A DNA stretch of 64,000 bases from Salinimonas lutimaris. GTDB lineage: Bacteria; Pseudomonadota; Gammaproteobacteria; Enterobacterales; Alteromonadaceae. The position numbers were made by a program, and so were the translations under genes. Location of the stretch: the NCBI RefSeq assembly GCF_005222225.1, contig NZ_CP036536.1:1884001-1948000 (forward strand). Direction: 5' to 3'. Positions within the stretch are counted from its first letter, which is position 1. The number at the start of each line of letters is the position of its first letter. Below are positions 40,047-51,489 of the stretch, piece after piece. A model generated the notes under the pieces. That model ran no database searches. It worked only from the letters and a program-made list of their open reading frames with translations, and was not told where the DNA came from.

Positions 40047-42326
40047 ATGTTGAATAAAGAATTAGAGCAAACGTTGAACGAAGCTTTTGTGTTTGCCAGA
40101 GAACACCGCCATGAATTCATGACAGTTGAACATTTACTGCTGGCATTAATGGACAACACCTCGGCGCAGGAAGCCCTCAAAGCCTGCGGTGCCGATATTG
40201 ACGCAATCAAAAACGAATTGATTGAGTTTGTAAAAGATACCACGCCGTTAATTATGGATGATCAGGCCAACGATCGTGAAACACAACCCACTCTTGGATT
40301 CCAGCGTGTGCTGCAACGGGCGGTGTTTCATGTACAGTCATCCGGTAAAGATGAAGTGACCGGTGCCAACGTGCTGGTGGCCATTTTTTCTGAACAGGAA
40401 TCTCAGGCTGTTTATATTCTGAAAAAATCAGACGTCACCCGTCTTGATGTGGTGAACTTTATCAGTCACGGCGTCAGTAAAGCCGAAGACGATGAGCCGG
40501 CTGCCGGTAATGAAGCGGCCGAAGAAGGGGCCGAGGGCGAAGAGGGCGGTTCAGCGCTGAGCAAATACGCAACCGATCTTAATCGCCATGCCAAAGAAGG
40601 CAAAATTGACCCGTTGATTGGCCGTGACTCTGAGCTGGAACGCACGATTCAGATTCTGTGTCGTCGCCGTAAAAATAACCCGCTGCTGGTGGGTGAGGCC
40701 GGTGTGGGTAAAACAGCGATTGCTGAAGGCCTGGCTTATCGGATTGTGAATGACGACGTTCCCGAAGTAATTGCTGAAAGCACGGTGTATTCGCTGGATT
40801 TAGGCGGCCTGCTGGCTGGCACCAAATATCGCGGAGATTTTGAAAAGCGTTTAAAAGCCATTCTTAAAGAACTGTCTAAAGATGAAAACGCGATTCTGTT
40901 TATTGACGAGATCCATACTATTATCGGTGCCGGTGCGGCATCTGGCGGGGTAATGGATGCATCTAACCTGCTTAAGCCAAAACTAAGCAGCGGTGAACTG
41001 CGCTGCATTGGCTCCACCACGTATCAGGAATATCAGGGTATCTTTGAAAAAGACCGGGCACTGGCGCGCCGGTTCCAGAAAGTCGATGTGATTGAGCCTA
41101 GTGTAGGCGATACCACCAAGATTCTGATGGGTCTGAAGGATCGGTACGAGTCGCATCACAGTGTGCGTTATACGCAAAAAGCACTGGCGGCGGCGGCAGA
41201 ACTGTCGGCCAAGTACATTAATGAGCGTCAGCTGCCGGATAAGGCCATTGACGTGATGGATGAAGCCGGTGCCAGTCAGCGTCTGCTACCGCAGTCCAAA
41301 CGTAAGAAGACTATCAACGTCAGCGATATTGAGCAGATTATTGCTAAGATGGCCCGTATCCCGGAAAAATCCGTTTCAGCATCCGACATGGAAGTGCTGA
41401 AAAATCTGAGCCGCGACCTGAAGATGATGGTATTTGGCCAGGATAATGCGATTGAGTCACTGACCGATGCTATACACCTGTCACGTTCCGGTCTGGGGAA
41501 CGAAGACAAGCCGATTGGCAACTTCCTGTTTGCCGGTCCGACCGGGGTAGGTAAAACCGAGGTCACTCAGCAACTGGCCAAGATTATGGGCGTTGAACTG
41601 CTGCGCTTTGATATGTCTGAGTATATGGAGCGTCATGCGGTAAGTCGTCTGATTGGTGCTCCTCCCGGTTACGTGGGTTATGACCAGGGTGGTTTGCTGA
41701 CCGATGCGGTGATTAAAAACCCATACTCGGTTGTTCTGCTGGATGAAATTGAAAAAGCGCACAGCGATATCTACAACATTCTGTTGCAGGTCATGGACCA
41801 TGGTACGTTGACGGATAACAATGGTCGTAAGGTCGATTTTCGTAACGTTGTAGTGGTGATGACCACCAATGCCGGTGTGCAGGAAACGGTGCGTAAATCT
41901 ATCGGCTTTAAGCAGCAGGATCACAGCCATGATGCCATGTCGGAAATCAACAAGGTATTTTCCCCGGAATTCCGTAACCGGTTAGATGGCATTATCTGGT
42001 TCAATCACCTTGAGTCAGACGTTATTCTGCAAGTGGTCGATAAGTTCATTATTGAGCTACAGGCTCAGCTGGATGTGAAAGGCGTATCACTGGAAGTAAC
42101 CAGCGAAGCCCGCGCCTACCTGGCAGAGAAAGGCTATGACCGCTCTATGGGTGCGCGTCCGATGGCCCGTCTGATCAAAGATGAGATTAAGAAAGTGCTG
42201 GCTAACGAACTGTTGTTTGGTGAGCTGAGCAAGGGGGGCAATGCAAAAGTGGATCTGAAAGACGATAAACTGGCCTTTATCTACTCTGGTGTTGAAAGCC
42301 AAAAAGAACAAACCGAAGCCAATTGA
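40047..42326 (+). CDS. clpA: ATP-dependent Clp protease ATPase subunit ClpA
   Basis: 759 residues from the ATG at 40047 (MLNKELEQTLNEAF); the frame before it overlaps clpS. The N domain is 1-140. There are two AAA modules: Walker A GEAGVGKT with Walker B ILFIDEIHT, then GPTGVGKT with VVLLDEIEKAH. The ClpP-binding IGL-type loop is expected near the IGF of KSIGFKQQDHS. An acidic linker (about 155-180) precedes the first module. Unfolds substrates, including tmRNA-tagged proteins, for ClpP. Confidence 0.96.
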   Translation: MLNKELEQTLNEAFVFAREHRHEFMTVEHLLLALMDNTSAQEALKACGADIDAIKNELIEFVKDTTPLIMDDQANDRETQPTLGFQRVLQRAVFHVQSSGKDEVTGANVLVAIFSEQESQAVYILKKSDVTRLDVVNFISHGVSKAEDDEPAAGNEAAEEGAEGEEGGSALSKYATDLNRHAKEGKIDPLIGRDSELERTIQILCRRRKNNPLLVGEAGVGKTAIAEGLAYRIVNDDVPEVIAESTVYSLDLGGLLAGTKYRGDFEKRLKAILKELSKDENAILFIDEIHTIIGAGAASGGVMDASNLLKPKLSSGELRCIGSTTYQEYQGIFEKDRALARRFQKVDVIEPSVGDTTKILMGLKDRYESHHSVRYTQKALAAAAELSAKYINERQLPDKAIDVMDEAGASQRLLPQSKRKKTINVSDIEQIIAKMARIPEKSVSASDMEVLKNLSRDLKMMVFGQDNAIESLTDAIHLSRSGLGNEDKPIGNFLFAGPTGVGKTEVTQQLAKIMGVELLRFDMSEYMERHAVSRLIGAPPGYVGYDQGGLLTDAVIKNPYSVVLLDEIEKAHSDIYNILLQVMDHGTLTDNNGRKVDFRNVVVVMTTNAGVQETVRKSIGFKQQDHSHDAMSEINKVFSPEFRNRLDGIIWFNHLESDVILQVVDKFIIELQAQLDVKGVSLEVTSEARAYLAEKGYDRSMGARPMARLIKDEIKKVLANELLFGELSKGGNAKVDLKDDKLAFIYSGVESQKEQTEAN

Positions 42327-42367
42327 TAAGAGGCCGGTGGGGTTTCCCCTGCCGGTTTTCAGCCAAT

Positions 42368-42396
42368 AAAAAACCCGGCCATGGCCGGGTTTTTTC
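42368..42396. terminator. Bidirectional terminator between clpA and infA
   Basis: A-run, perfect palindrome CCCGGCCATGGCCGGG (42374-42389), T-run; serves both converging genes. Confidence 0.9.
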
Positions 42397-42419
42397 TTAT
42401 AAGATTCTTACTTACTGAA

Positions 42420-42638
42420 TTATCTTGCGCGATAAATGATACGGCCTTTAGTCAGGTCGTATGGAGTCATTTCAACAGTAACTTTGTCACCCGTTAAGAT
42501 ACGGATATAGTTTTTGCGCATTTTACCGGAAATGTGCGCCGTTACCACGTGGCCATTTTCCAGCTCTACGCGGAACATTGTGTTTGGAAGCGTATCAAGA
42601 ATGACGCCTTCCATTTCAATAGAATCTTCTTTTGCCAT
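42420..42638 (-). CDS. infA: Translation initiation factor IF-1
   Basis: 72 residues: [20 protein letters not shown], the [22 protein letters not shown]-fold and [15 protein letters not shown] end. Full length. It occupies the ribosomal A site during initiation. Same neighbourhood as in E. coli (clpA-infA-aat). Confidence 0.98.
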   Translation of the reverse strand: MAKEDSIEMEGVILDTLPNTMFRVELENGHVVTAHISGKMRKNYIRILTGDKVTVEMTPYDLTKGRIIYRAR

Positions 42639-42710
42639 GTATAGCAGTTACCTCAGTAAGTCAAAATTTTGCCGCGCAGACATTAACCAATCTGGGGCGT
42701 TATGTAAAGT

Positions 42711-43424
42711 TTAAAGGCGACTTTTTTCCGCACGATGCCATTTATTACCAAAAAAACGCTCATTTGGAACAAATTTGCCTTTGTAATTCATCTTATTGCA
42801 GCTGTCGATTTGGTAACCCAGATACAGATATTGTTTCTGCTGTTCCCGGGCATGCATTATTTGCTGCATGATCATCCAGCTACCAAGAGAATAAGTCGTA
42901 TAGTCGGGGTCAAAAAACGTATACAGGGCTGAGAACGCCTGTTGGTCTGTCCCGTTATCAATATCATCAGTCACAGCCACGGCAATCAGGGAATCGCCGT
43001 CATAGGCTTCTATAAAGACTGGTGACTTCCAGTTACACAGCACAAAACTGTCAAACTGGCTACGACTGGGTGGATACATTGTACCATCGGCATGCCTGTG
43101 ATTGATATAGCGCTCATACAGAGGATAGTAATTCTCTTTCGGAGCCCGGGTCAGAACCGAAGAAAAAGCGCGATTTTTACTAAGCAGCCGTTTCAGGCTT
43201 TTGCTGGGGGCAAATTCATTCACCAGCACCCGCAGCGATTGGCAGGCCTGACAGGTTGGACAGTGGGGCCGGTAAATCTGCTCACCACTGCGCCGGAAGC
43301 CGGCCTGAATCAGCTGACCGTAACGCCAGGCAAGATCCTGATCTTTTTCTGCAAATACCAGCAGCTGTTCGTGCTCGCCGGGTAAATAACTGCAGTCAAA
43401 TGCTTGAGTAATGCCAAATTTCAT
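42711..43424 (-). CDS. ate: Aspartate/glutamate leucyltransferase
   Basis: 237 residues from the ATG at 43424 (MKFGITQAFDCSYLPGEHEQ). CPTCQACQSLRVLV contributes the Cys cluster and YPPSRSQFDSFVLCNW the core; LGYQIDSCNKMNYKG is the usual C-terminal block. It is of the ATE/Bpt type that adds Leu to N-terminal Asp or Glu, making N-degrons for ClpS. The start overlaps the aat stop (ATGA). Confidence 0.93.
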   Translation of the reverse strand: MKFGITQAFDCSYLPGEHEQLLVFAEKDQDLAWRYGQLIQAGFRRSGEQIYRPHCPTCQACQSLRVLVNEFAPSKSLKRLLSKNRAFSSVLTRAPKENYYPLYERYINHRHADGTMYPPSRSQFDSFVLCNWKSPVFIEAYDGDSLIAVAVTDDIDNGTDQQAFSALYTFFDPDYTTYSLGSWMIMQQIMHAREQQKQYLYLGYQIDSCNKMNYKGKFVPNERFFGNKWHRAEKSRL

Positions 43425-44170
43425 GGGGTAATAACCTGCTTTTGCCAGCAACACGCATATTCCGGCGAAATATTACCGCTACTATCGAGCGTCTCATTAT
43501 GCTCCCGCAAACGGGATATAAAAGATTCCCGGCTAATCGTCTGCGCGCCCAGTGTCGTCAGATGCTCAGTAGGCAGCTGGCAGTCTATAAACGCCATGCC
43601 TTTGTTCTGCATATGATTTACCAGTGCATACATAGCAAGCTTAGACGTATTTGTGGCTTTGTGAAACATGGATTCACCACAAAATATCCGGCCTACGCCA
43701 ACGCCATATAAGCCACCCACCAGCTGCCCGTCACTGTCCCATACCTCAACAGAGTGGGCTAGTCCAGCCTGATGCAGGCGTACATAGGCTTGCTGCATCT
43801 CGGTAGTGATCCAGGTGTCGGTAGATTCCGTGTCTGAATCAGGATGCCGGCGAGGAACGGTTGAGCAGGCAGCTATCACCTGATCAAACGCCTGATTTAA
43901 GGTCACCTGGTAGCGCTGTTGACGGACCAGCTTGCGCAGGCTTTTTGATGCATGAAAATGATCAAGTTCGATAATCGAGCGGGGGTCTGGTGACCACCAC
44001 AAAAGTGGCTCCTGTTCGCTGAACCAGGGAAAAATCCCTTTTGAATAGGCCTCAAATAAGCGGCCTTCACTTAAATCAGCACCAAAAGCCAGCAAGCCGT
44101 TAGGTTCATCCAGCGCGGTGTGCACTGGCGGAAACGGTGAAAATTGTGTCAGGTAAGGAAGTTCTATCAT
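43421..44170 (-). CDS. aat: Leucyl/phenylalanyl-tRNA--protein transferase
   Basis: 249 residues. EPNGLLAFGADLSEGRLFEAY, GIFPWFSEQEPLLWWSPDPR and GGLYGVGVGRIFCGESMFHK are family signatures. It adds Leu or Phe to N-terminal Lys or Arg. Coupled to ate by a 4-bp overlap, forming with clpS-clpA a compact N-end-rule cluster. Confidence 0.96.
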   Translation of the reverse strand: MIELPYLTQFSPFPPVHTALDEPNGLLAFGADLSEGRLFEAYSKGIFPWFSEQEPLLWWSPDPRSIIELDHFHASKSLRKLVRQQRYQVTLNQAFDQVIAACSTVPRRHPDSDTESTDTWITTEMQQAYVRLHQAGLAHSVEVWDSDGQLVGGLYGVGVGRIFCGESMFHKATNTSKLAMYALVNHMQNKGMAFIDCQLPTEHLTTLGAQTISRESFISRLREHNETLDSSGNISPEYACCWQKQVITP

Positions 44171-44283
44171 AAAACTGCGATACTAATGCGGCCTGTACTG
44201 ATAATAACGAGAATACTGTGTTTATTGAGCGTAAGGCAAGTCTAATAAAATAGTTTACTGAAGTGAAGCAGGGCAGGGCCTGA

Positions 44284-44312
44284 GCAAAAAAATGCCCGCA
44301 TTATGCGGGCAT
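44284..44312 (-). terminator. trxB terminator
   Basis: Minus strand: ATGCCCGCA, loop TAA, TGCGGGCAT and seven T. Confidence 0.85.
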
Positions 44313-44344
44313 CAGGTAGTAAAAGCACAAATTATTATGGCTGA

Positions 44345-45358
<1,014 letters not shown>

Positions 45359-45542
45359 TTAATTAGGGGCGATTATCGCACATTCAATGGTGGTAAAACT
45401 ATGTCGTTACTCAATCAATGCAATCTATATTTCCCGTATTGTTACATTGTGTAATGAGCTATAATCAATATAACGCTGTATATATGGTTACAAAACTTTC
45501 CTGATAGCGTTGTAAATCAAGCCGTTCAAGCGAGGTAGTGCT

Positions 45543-45992
45543 ATGGCACGTTCAGTCATCACATTGTTCCAGGATGGTCAGCAGTATATGAAAACCTGGC
45601 CGGTTAAAAAGGAACTGTATTCGTATTTTCCTGAGTGCCGGGTCATTACTGCCACGCGTCTGGCCATCTCCACCATGCCGCCACTGGCGGTGGTCTCTTG
45701 TGCCATGCTGTTCAACACAATGGGCATGGACTATTTGCCACAGACGCTGGCCATTGGTGCATTTTTTCTGAGCCTGCCTTTACAGGGACTGCTATGGCTG
45801 GGTCACCGTTCAAATCAGGCGCTGCCACCGGCATTAAAACATTGGTATATGGAAATTTACGCCAAACTGCAACAGGAAGGTTGTCGCATCGGCGCCAGAA
45901 AATCTCAGCCAAAATACAAAGAGCTCGCGTCGGTGCTAAAATCTGCGTTTGACCAGCTCGACAGTGTTTTTACCCGCGGCCAGTTTGACTGA
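45543..45992 (+). CDS. yfbV: UPF0208 membrane protein YfbV
   Basis: 149 residues. DGQQYMKTWPVKKELYSYFP, two membrane helices (about 45-62 and 68-88) and a C-terminal FDQLDSVFTRGQF match YfbV. In E. coli it limits the Ter macrodomain; whether this holds here is unknown. Confidence 0.85.
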   Translation: MARSVITLFQDGQQYMKTWPVKKELYSYFPECRVITATRLAISTMPPLAVVSCAMLFNTMGMDYLPQTLAIGAFFLSLPLQGLLWLGHRSNQALPPALKHWYMEIYAKLQQEGCRIGARKSQPKYKELASVLKSAFDQLDSVFTRGQFD

Positions 45993-46023
45993 CAGACACT
46001 GTTTACCTTTATCACTAACGCCA

Positions 46024-46521
46024 TCATTCAGCGATGGCGAGTGTCTGAGCACATCGCCTGCAACGATAACTCTGCTCACCTCTTAACACTTTATTGTGCC
46101 TTCGTATCCCCAGTTCCAGAGGCCCGCATTTACAGTAATAGGTCACGGTATTAAGTTTTAGCGGGCTTAAATCAAACTGGTGCGTGGTGGTGGCGGGTAC
46201 GCCAAAGACCTGCTCCATCACATACTGCCATTCCCGGCCATGGGGTTTGACCCGCCCAAATCGCTGATAAACCACAAGATGACTGACTTCATGGGGGATG
46301 ACATGATCCAGAAATGCCTGGCGGTTATGCAGATACAGTATCCGGTTAAGATTAATGACGTTGGTTGTCAGGTTAGCGGTGCCGGCATTCTTGCCGGACT
46401 TTTTCCAGGTCAGCCGGGGCAAGGTAAAGGCCTGTTCAAACTGTTGCTGCGCATGCAAAAACAGCGCATGAATGCGCTGTTCTGCCTGAACAATGTCGTG
46501 CCGGGTCAGTGTGTCTGTCAC
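46024..46521 (-). CDS. sprT: SprT family zinc protein
   Basis: 165 residues. The metallopeptidase-like motif is HEVSH in FLDHVIPHEVSHLVVYQRFG, and a C-terminal zinc ribbon is seen (YYCKCGPLELGIRRHNKV and YRCRRCAQTL). SprT-like proteins resemble the eukaryotic SPRTN protease; the bacterial role is poorly known. Confidence 0.88.
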   Translation of the reverse strand: MTDTLTRHDIVQAEQRIHALFLHAQQQFEQAFTLPRLTWKKSGKNAGTANLTTNVINLNRILYLHNRQAFLDHVIPHEVSHLVVYQRFGRVKPHGREWQYVMEQVFGVPATTTHQFDLSPLKLNTVTYYCKCGPLELGIRRHNKVLRGEQSYRCRRCAQTLAIAE

Positions 46522-46558
46522 ATCAACCCCGGCACTGGAATGTCACGGTAAGGTTCAT

Positions 46559-48421
46559 CTAGTGAACCTTACATTGTAAACACAGTACATAAACGCCCAT
46601 CGGATCGTTCATCTTGCTCACACTGTGGTATTCACTAAGCATTTGCTTCACCAGACCCATCATCGGGCTGTTACTGTCTGCAAACTGTGTTTGCGCAGCC
46701 CAGACCATGGCCTGACCAAACAGGTTTTTCCAGAACATTTCCTGAGGGCTCAGTTGGCGCTGCTCATACACCACATCATAATTTTCCAGTTCGGCCATGT
46801 CGCCGGCGGCAGCTACGGCATCATCCAGTGTACCCAGTTCGTCCACCAGGCCCAGCTCCAGTGCTTTTGAGCCAATCCACACGCGGCCCTGGGCAATATC
46901 GTCAACCTGCTGGGGTGTCATATCGCGATACTGACCCACCATGCTGATAAACTGATGGTAGCTCGACTCTACACTACGCTGAATAATCTGGCCAAAGCGG
47001 GGATCCAGTTTACGGGTGGCCGACAGACCGGCCATTTCAGTTGAGCCCACACCATCACTGCTGATACCGACATAATCCAGAGTATCCTCAAAGGTCATGA
47101 ACATACCAAATACACCAATAGAGCCGGTAATCGTGCTGGGCGAGGCAAAGATTTTATCCGCCGGCGCTGAAATCCAGTAGCCACCTGATGCAGCATAGGT
47201 ACCCATAGATACCACCACCGGTTTACCGGCTTTTTGCAATTCCAGCACTTCCTGTCTGATAACCTCAGAGGCAAACGATGAGCCTCCCGGCGAGTCAACC
47301 TGCATGACTACCGCTTTGACAGTGTCATCCATACGCGCCTGACGCAGCAGTCTGGCCGTGCTGTCACCACCAATGGTGCCGGCTTTTTGTTCGCCATCAA
47401 GGATCTCACCTTTGGCCACCACAATAGCAACCTTATCCATACCGTTGGCAGGCATGGCCATTGGCGGATTTATCACTTTAAGATAAGCATTCAGTGAGGT
47501 GGTGTTGACCGTCAGGTCGGTGTCGTCGCGTCCCACCAGTGCGGCCAGTTCTTCGCGAACCTGGGTGCGGGTTTTCAGTGCATCAACCCAGCCATTATCT
47601 AGCGCATACCGGGCAAAATCACCGCCAGCCTCATTGAATTTATCCAGCAGTACATCCAGCTTTTCATCGAAATTGGCTTCATCCATGTTACGGGCTGCTG
47701 CCACATCCTGCTTATATTGCGCCCAGTAGCTATCCAGCCATTCCCGGTTAGCCTGTTTAGCGGCATCAGACATATCATTGCGCATGAAAGGCTCAACCGC
47801 CGACTTATAGGTACCGACACGGAAAATATGGGTGGTAATTTTGAGTTTTTCCAGCATGTCTTTAAAGTACAGGCCATAGCGCCCGTAGCCTTCAAGTAAC
47901 AACGCACCCATTGGATTTAAATAGACATGATCAGCATGAGAAGCCAGATAATACTGGTCCTGTGAATAGTAATCACCAATGGCATAGACCGGCTTGCCGG
48001 AGGTTTTAAAATCATCCACCGCCCGGGCCACGGTGCGCAGTTTATCCAGACCGCCACCCTCAAACGCTTTTAAGTCCAGTACCATTGCCTTGATACGCTT
48101 ATCTTCTTTTGCATTTTCAAAGGCTTTGACTAAATCCTGCACCAGCATTTCCGGATTTTCCGGCTCATCACCAAACGCTTCCTGCATAAATTCTTCAAAC
48201 GGGTCTACGGCTTCTTTTTCAATCACCAGCCGGCCTTTGAGATTCACATACAACGCACTGTCCGGACGGACCGAAACAGGTTCCTTGTCAGCCGACAATG
48301 CAATAATGATTGCCACCAGAATAAAAATAAAAATGACATTGAAAAATAATTTGCGGGTAAAGTTGAGGACCGTCCATAGCCCTACAAACAGGGATTTTGT
48401 CCAGCTTCCTTTGGCTGCCAT
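46559..48421 (-). CDS. sppA: Signal peptide peptidase SppA, 67K type
   Basis: 620 residues from the ATG at 48421. The frame runs on to 49096, but that part is antisense to the DoxX gene and is not protein-like. A membrane anchor (about 25-45) precedes two homologous protease domains. The general base Lys is in FRVGTYKSAVEPFMRND and the nucleophile Ser in DSPGGSSFASEVIRQE. It degrades leftover signal peptides in the inner membrane. Confidence 0.93.
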   Translation of the reverse strand: MAAKGSWTKSLFVGLWTVLNFTRKLFFNVIFIFILVAIIIALSADKEPVSVRPDSALYVNLKGRLVIEKEAVDPFEEFMQEAFGDEPENPEMLVQDLVKAFENAKEDKRIKAMVLDLKAFEGGGLDKLRTVARAVDDFKTSGKPVYAIGDYYSQDQYYLASHADHVYLNPMGALLLEGYGRYGLYFKDMLEKLKITTHIFRVGTYKSAVEPFMRNDMSDAAKQANREWLDSYWAQYKQDVAAARNMDEANFDEKLDVLLDKFNEAGGDFARYALDNGWVDALKTRTQVREELAALVGRDDTDLTVNTTSLNAYLKVINPPMAMPANGMDKVAIVVAKGEILDGEQKAGTIGGDSTARLLRQARMDDTVKAVVMQVDSPGGSSFASEVIRQEVLELQKAGKPVVVSMGTYAASGGYWISAPADKIFASPSTITGSIGVFGMFMTFEDTLDYVGISSDGVGSTEMAGLSATRKLDPRFGQIIQRSVESSYHQFISMVGQYRDMTPQQVDDIAQGRVWIGSKALELGLVDELGTLDDAVAAAGDMAELENYDVVYEQRQLSPQEMFWKNLFGQAMVWAAQTQFADSNSPMMGLVKQMLSEYHSVSKMNDPMGVYVLCLQCKVH

Positions 48422-48665
48422 AAATAGTACTACCTTTTGCGTATGATGTTGCTTAATGGTATCGAAACCCTTTGGAATCGCTAGTTTAAATTGTAATGAA
48501 TTGTAATAAAACTGGTCTTCGCACGATTTGATGTATCCGCAGGACAGGTGACACAAAACGGGGCCGTACTTCCTGCTGTACAGCCTGTGCTTTGTACAAA
48601 AATGAAAGAAATCCCACGATTTCCAGTTCTTATTGTGAACAAATGATAATGATCGGATAGTCATC

Positions 48666-49277
48666 ATGCCAATACTTACAACTGCACGACACTGGCTCAC
48701 ACTTACGGCACACCATCTGGAATTTATCCCACTACTGTTACTCCGGTTGTATCTGGCTCCGGTCATGATGCAGGCAGGCTGGAATAAACTGATGGGTTTC
48801 GATAACACGGTTGCCTGGTTTGCTAACCCTGACTGGGGACTTGGTCTGCCAGCCCCTGCAGTGCTGGCAGCCCTGGCTGCCGGTACCGAGCTGATTGGCG
48901 GGGGACTATTACTGCTGGGGATGCTGACTCGCCTGGTGGCTATTCCGCTTGCCGTGATAATGCTGGTTGCAGCGCTGACGGTGCACTGGGAAAATGGCTG
49001 GCTGGCGATTGCCGATGCTTCGTCCTGGCTGGCTGATGGCACCATTTTATACAATGAATCGGTGATGGATGCGCCGCAAAAGCTGGCCGCTGCCAATCAG
49101 CTGCTCAGTGAACACGGGCATATTGACTGGCTGACATCGAGCGGCAAACTGGTGGTGCTGAATAACGGCATTGAGTTTGCCGCCACCTATTTTGTCATGC
49201 TGCTGGTGCTATTTTGTTTCGGGGCCGGAAAATATGCCAGTCTGGACTACTGGCTGGCCCCAAAAAAGGCAGATTGA
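48666..49277 (+). CDS. DoxX family membrane protein
   Basis: 203 residues, four hydrophobic helices. LLLRLYLAPVMMQAGWNKLM and GTELIGGGLLLLGMLTRLVA match DoxX. An insertion of about 50 residues lies between the third and fourth helices. Function not established. It is divergent from sppA. Confidence 0.78.
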   Translation: MPILTTARHWLTLTAHHLEFIPLLLLRLYLAPVMMQAGWNKLMGFDNTVAWFANPDWGLGLPAPAVLAALAAGTELIGGGLLLLGMLTRLVAIPLAVIMLVAALTVHWENGWLAIADASSWLADGTILYNESVMDAPQKLAAANQLLSEHGHIDWLTSSGKLVVLNNGIEFAATYFVMLLVLFCFGAGKYASLDYWLAPKKAD

Positions 49278-49345
49278 TCTGGCCTTTTACCAGCGCCCTA
49301 CGTACGATATCGTTTTCATTACAGGTAATAAAAACAGGAGTGGTA

Positions 49346-49897
49346 ATGGACGCGCTAGAGCTGCTATTAAACCGTCGCTCACAACCCAGGCTCACTGCGC
49401 CGGCTCCGGCTGGTGAGGCACTGGAAAATATCAAACAGGCCGCGCTGCGGGCCCCTGATCATGGTGCGCTGATGCCCTGGCGTTTTATAGTGTGCGAAGG
49501 CGAGGGCAGAGAGAAGCTGGGTAGCCTGTTTGAGCAGTCCGCGATTGATAATGGCAAGAGCGAAAAAGAAATCGACCGCGCTCCGCAACTTCCTTTACGG
49601 GCCCCGATGGTGATTGTGGCAGTGGCCAAATACAGCGACAGCCCGAAAGTGCCGCGGGTAGAGCAAATTGCCTCTGCATCCTGTGCGGTGATGGCTATGC
49701 AGATGGCAGCGCAGGCGCAGGGCTTTAACGGGATCTGGCGAACCGGGGCCTATGCACAGTGTGACTATGTGCGCAGTGAGCTGGGACTGGCAGAAGATGA
49801 CGAGCTGGTAGGTTTTTTGTATCTGGGTACCCCCGCTATCGAGACACCGTCTGCGCCTAAACGAGTATCAGACGACTTTTTCGAGCACTGGTCGTAA
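49346..49897 (+). CDS. ydjA: Nitroreductase family protein (YdjA-like)
   Basis: 183 residues from ATG 49346, with AGGAG at 49335-49339. LLLNRRSQPRLTAPAPAGEA, ALRAPDHGALMPWRFIVCEG and GFNGIWRTGAYAQCDYVRS are typical of the short YdjA type, which binds FMN as a dimer. Substrate unknown. The neighbourhood of sppA is shared with E. coli. Confidence 0.88.
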   Translation: MDALELLLNRRSQPRLTAPAPAGEALENIKQAALRAPDHGALMPWRFIVCEGEGREKLGSLFEQSAIDNGKSEKEIDRAPQLPLRAPMVIVAVAKYSDSPKVPRVEQIASASCAVMAMQMAAQAQGFNGIWRTGAYAQCDYVRSELGLAEDDELVGFLYLGTPAIETPSAPKRVSDDFFEHWS

Positions 49898-49901
49898 CAA
49901 T

Positions 49902-49940
49902 AAAAAAGCCGGTGCATGCAACATGCCCCGGCTTTTTTTC
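49902..49940. terminator. Bidirectional terminator between ydjA and pyk
   Basis: A-run, GCCGG and CCGGC outer stem with a GCATG/CATGC inner stem, T-run. Confidence 0.88.
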
Positions 49941-49957
49941 AGTCAATGTGACAACGA

Positions 49958-51394
49958 TTAGTCTACTTTGACAATTTTCATCGCATTGGTAGCGCCGATT
50001 TTTTCCATTTCGTCACCGTAGGTCATGACCACTGTATCACCGGGTTCAACCTGGCCCAGTGCTTTAAGTGCATTCATGACATCCAGCTTCAGCTGGCCCG
50101 GCTCGCTGGCTTCAGAGTCAAAGAACACCGGCTTAACACCGCGGTATAAGGCCATCATGTTCAAAGTATCAGTGTGGCGTGACATGGCAATGATAGGCAG
50201 CGCCGTGGTCATGCGAGACATCAGCTTGGGTGTATTGCCACTTTCTGTCAGGGCAATAATGGCACGTACACTAGGCAGGTGGTTTGCTGCATAAACCGCT
50301 GACAGCGCAATGGTTTCACTGACTGTTGAGAACGTGTCATCCATGCGGTGCTTAGACAGCTTGATGCTTGGGTGAGTTTCAGCGCCTTCACAAACCCGGG
50401 CCATTGACGACACGGTTTCAACCGGGAAGCTGCCTGCTGCTGTTTCGGCTGACAACATCACCGCATCGGTGCCATCAAGAACAGCGTTGGCCACATCCAT
50501 CACTTCGGCACGGGTAGGCATTGGGCTTGAAATCATCGACTCCATCATCTGGGTCGCAGTGATAACCACTTTATTGAGCTGACGAGAACGGGCGATCAGT
50601 TTTTTCTGTACCCCCACCAGCTCAGCATCACCAATTTCCACGCCCAGGTCTCCACGGGCAACCATCACCGCATCAGAAGCGATAATAATGTCGTCCATGG
50701 CTTCATCAGTGGCAACGGCTTCTGCACGCTCTACCTTGGCACAGATCTGGGCTTTACAGCCTGCTGCTTCGGCCAGTTCACGGGCATAGTTTAAATCTGC
50801 GCCACTACGCGGGAAAGAAACGGCCAGGTAATCAACGCCGATCTGCGCCGCCGTTTTAATATCTTCTTTGTCTTTGGCGGTCAGTGCTTCGGCAGACAGG
50901 CCACCGCCCTGACGGTTGATTCCTTTGTTGTTTGACAGCTTGCCGCCAACAGTGACTTTGGTGTGGACTTTACGACCTTCAACCTCAGTTACCTGAAGCT
51001 GAATACGACCGTCGTCAAGTAGCAGGATATCGCCGGTGGCGACATCATCGGGCAGGGCTTTGTAGTCAATCCCCACGCTGTTCTGGTCACCGGCGTCGCG
51101 GTCCAGTTCTGCATCCAGGGTAAAGGCGTCGCCGATATTCAGGTTGATAGCACCATCTTTAAAGCGGGCTACACGAATTTTAGGACCCTGCAGGTCACCC
51201 AGGATTGCAACATATTTTCCAAGGTTAGCAGCGGCCTGGCGAACGCGTTTGGCGCGTTCGATGTGGTCTTCGGCCTGTCCATGAGAGAAATTCATGCGTA
51301 CAACATTGGCGCCGGCAGCAATAATGGCTTCGATCATTTCCAGGGAATCTGTCGCGGGACCTAAGGTGGCAAGGATTTTCGTTCTTCTGCTCAT
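49958..51394 (-). CDS. pyk: Pyruvate kinase
   Basis: 478 residues from the ATG at 51394 ([17 protein letters not shown]). [18 protein letters not shown], the active-site Lys in [25 protein letters not shown] and [16 protein letters not shown] are the family blocks. It resembles the PykA-type isoform. Converts PEP to pyruvate with ATP formation. It opposes PpsA; both genes have HexR-like sites. Confidence 0.95.
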   Translation of the reverse strand: MSRRTKILATLGPATDSLEMIEAIIAAGANVVRMNFSHGQAEDHIERAKRVRQAAANLGKYVAILGDLQGPKIRVARFKDGAINLNIGDAFTLDAELDRDAGDQNSVGIDYKALPDDVATGDILLLDDGRIQLQVTEVEGRKVHTKVTVGGKLSNNKGINRQGGGLSAEALTAKDKEDIKTAAQIGVDYLAVSFPRSGADLNYARELAEAAGCKAQICAKVERAEAVATDEAMDDIIIASDAVMVARGDLGVEIGDAELVGVQKKLIARSRQLNKVVITATQMMESMISSPMPTRAEVMDVANAVLDGTDAVMLSAETAAGSFPVETVSSMARVCEGAETHPSIKLSKHRMDDTFSTVSETIALSAVYAANHLPSVRAIIALTESGNTPKLMSRMTTALPIIAMSRHTDTLNMMALYRGVKPVFFDSEASEPGQLKLDVMNALKALGQVEPGDTVVMTYGDEMEKIGATNAMKIVKVD

Positions 51395-51489
51395 AATTAT
51401 TATGTCGCTATGTTTGCTCGTTAGAGATGAAAGGCAAAGCGATCTTAACGCAAACTTAAGAACATGTCCCAATTTGTGTAATCACTTTA

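Noticed and set aside
48422-49096. N-terminal extension of the sppA reading frame
   Set aside because: It lacks protein-like pattern, much of it is antisense to the DoxX gene, and the ATG at 48421 starts the normal SppA anchor.
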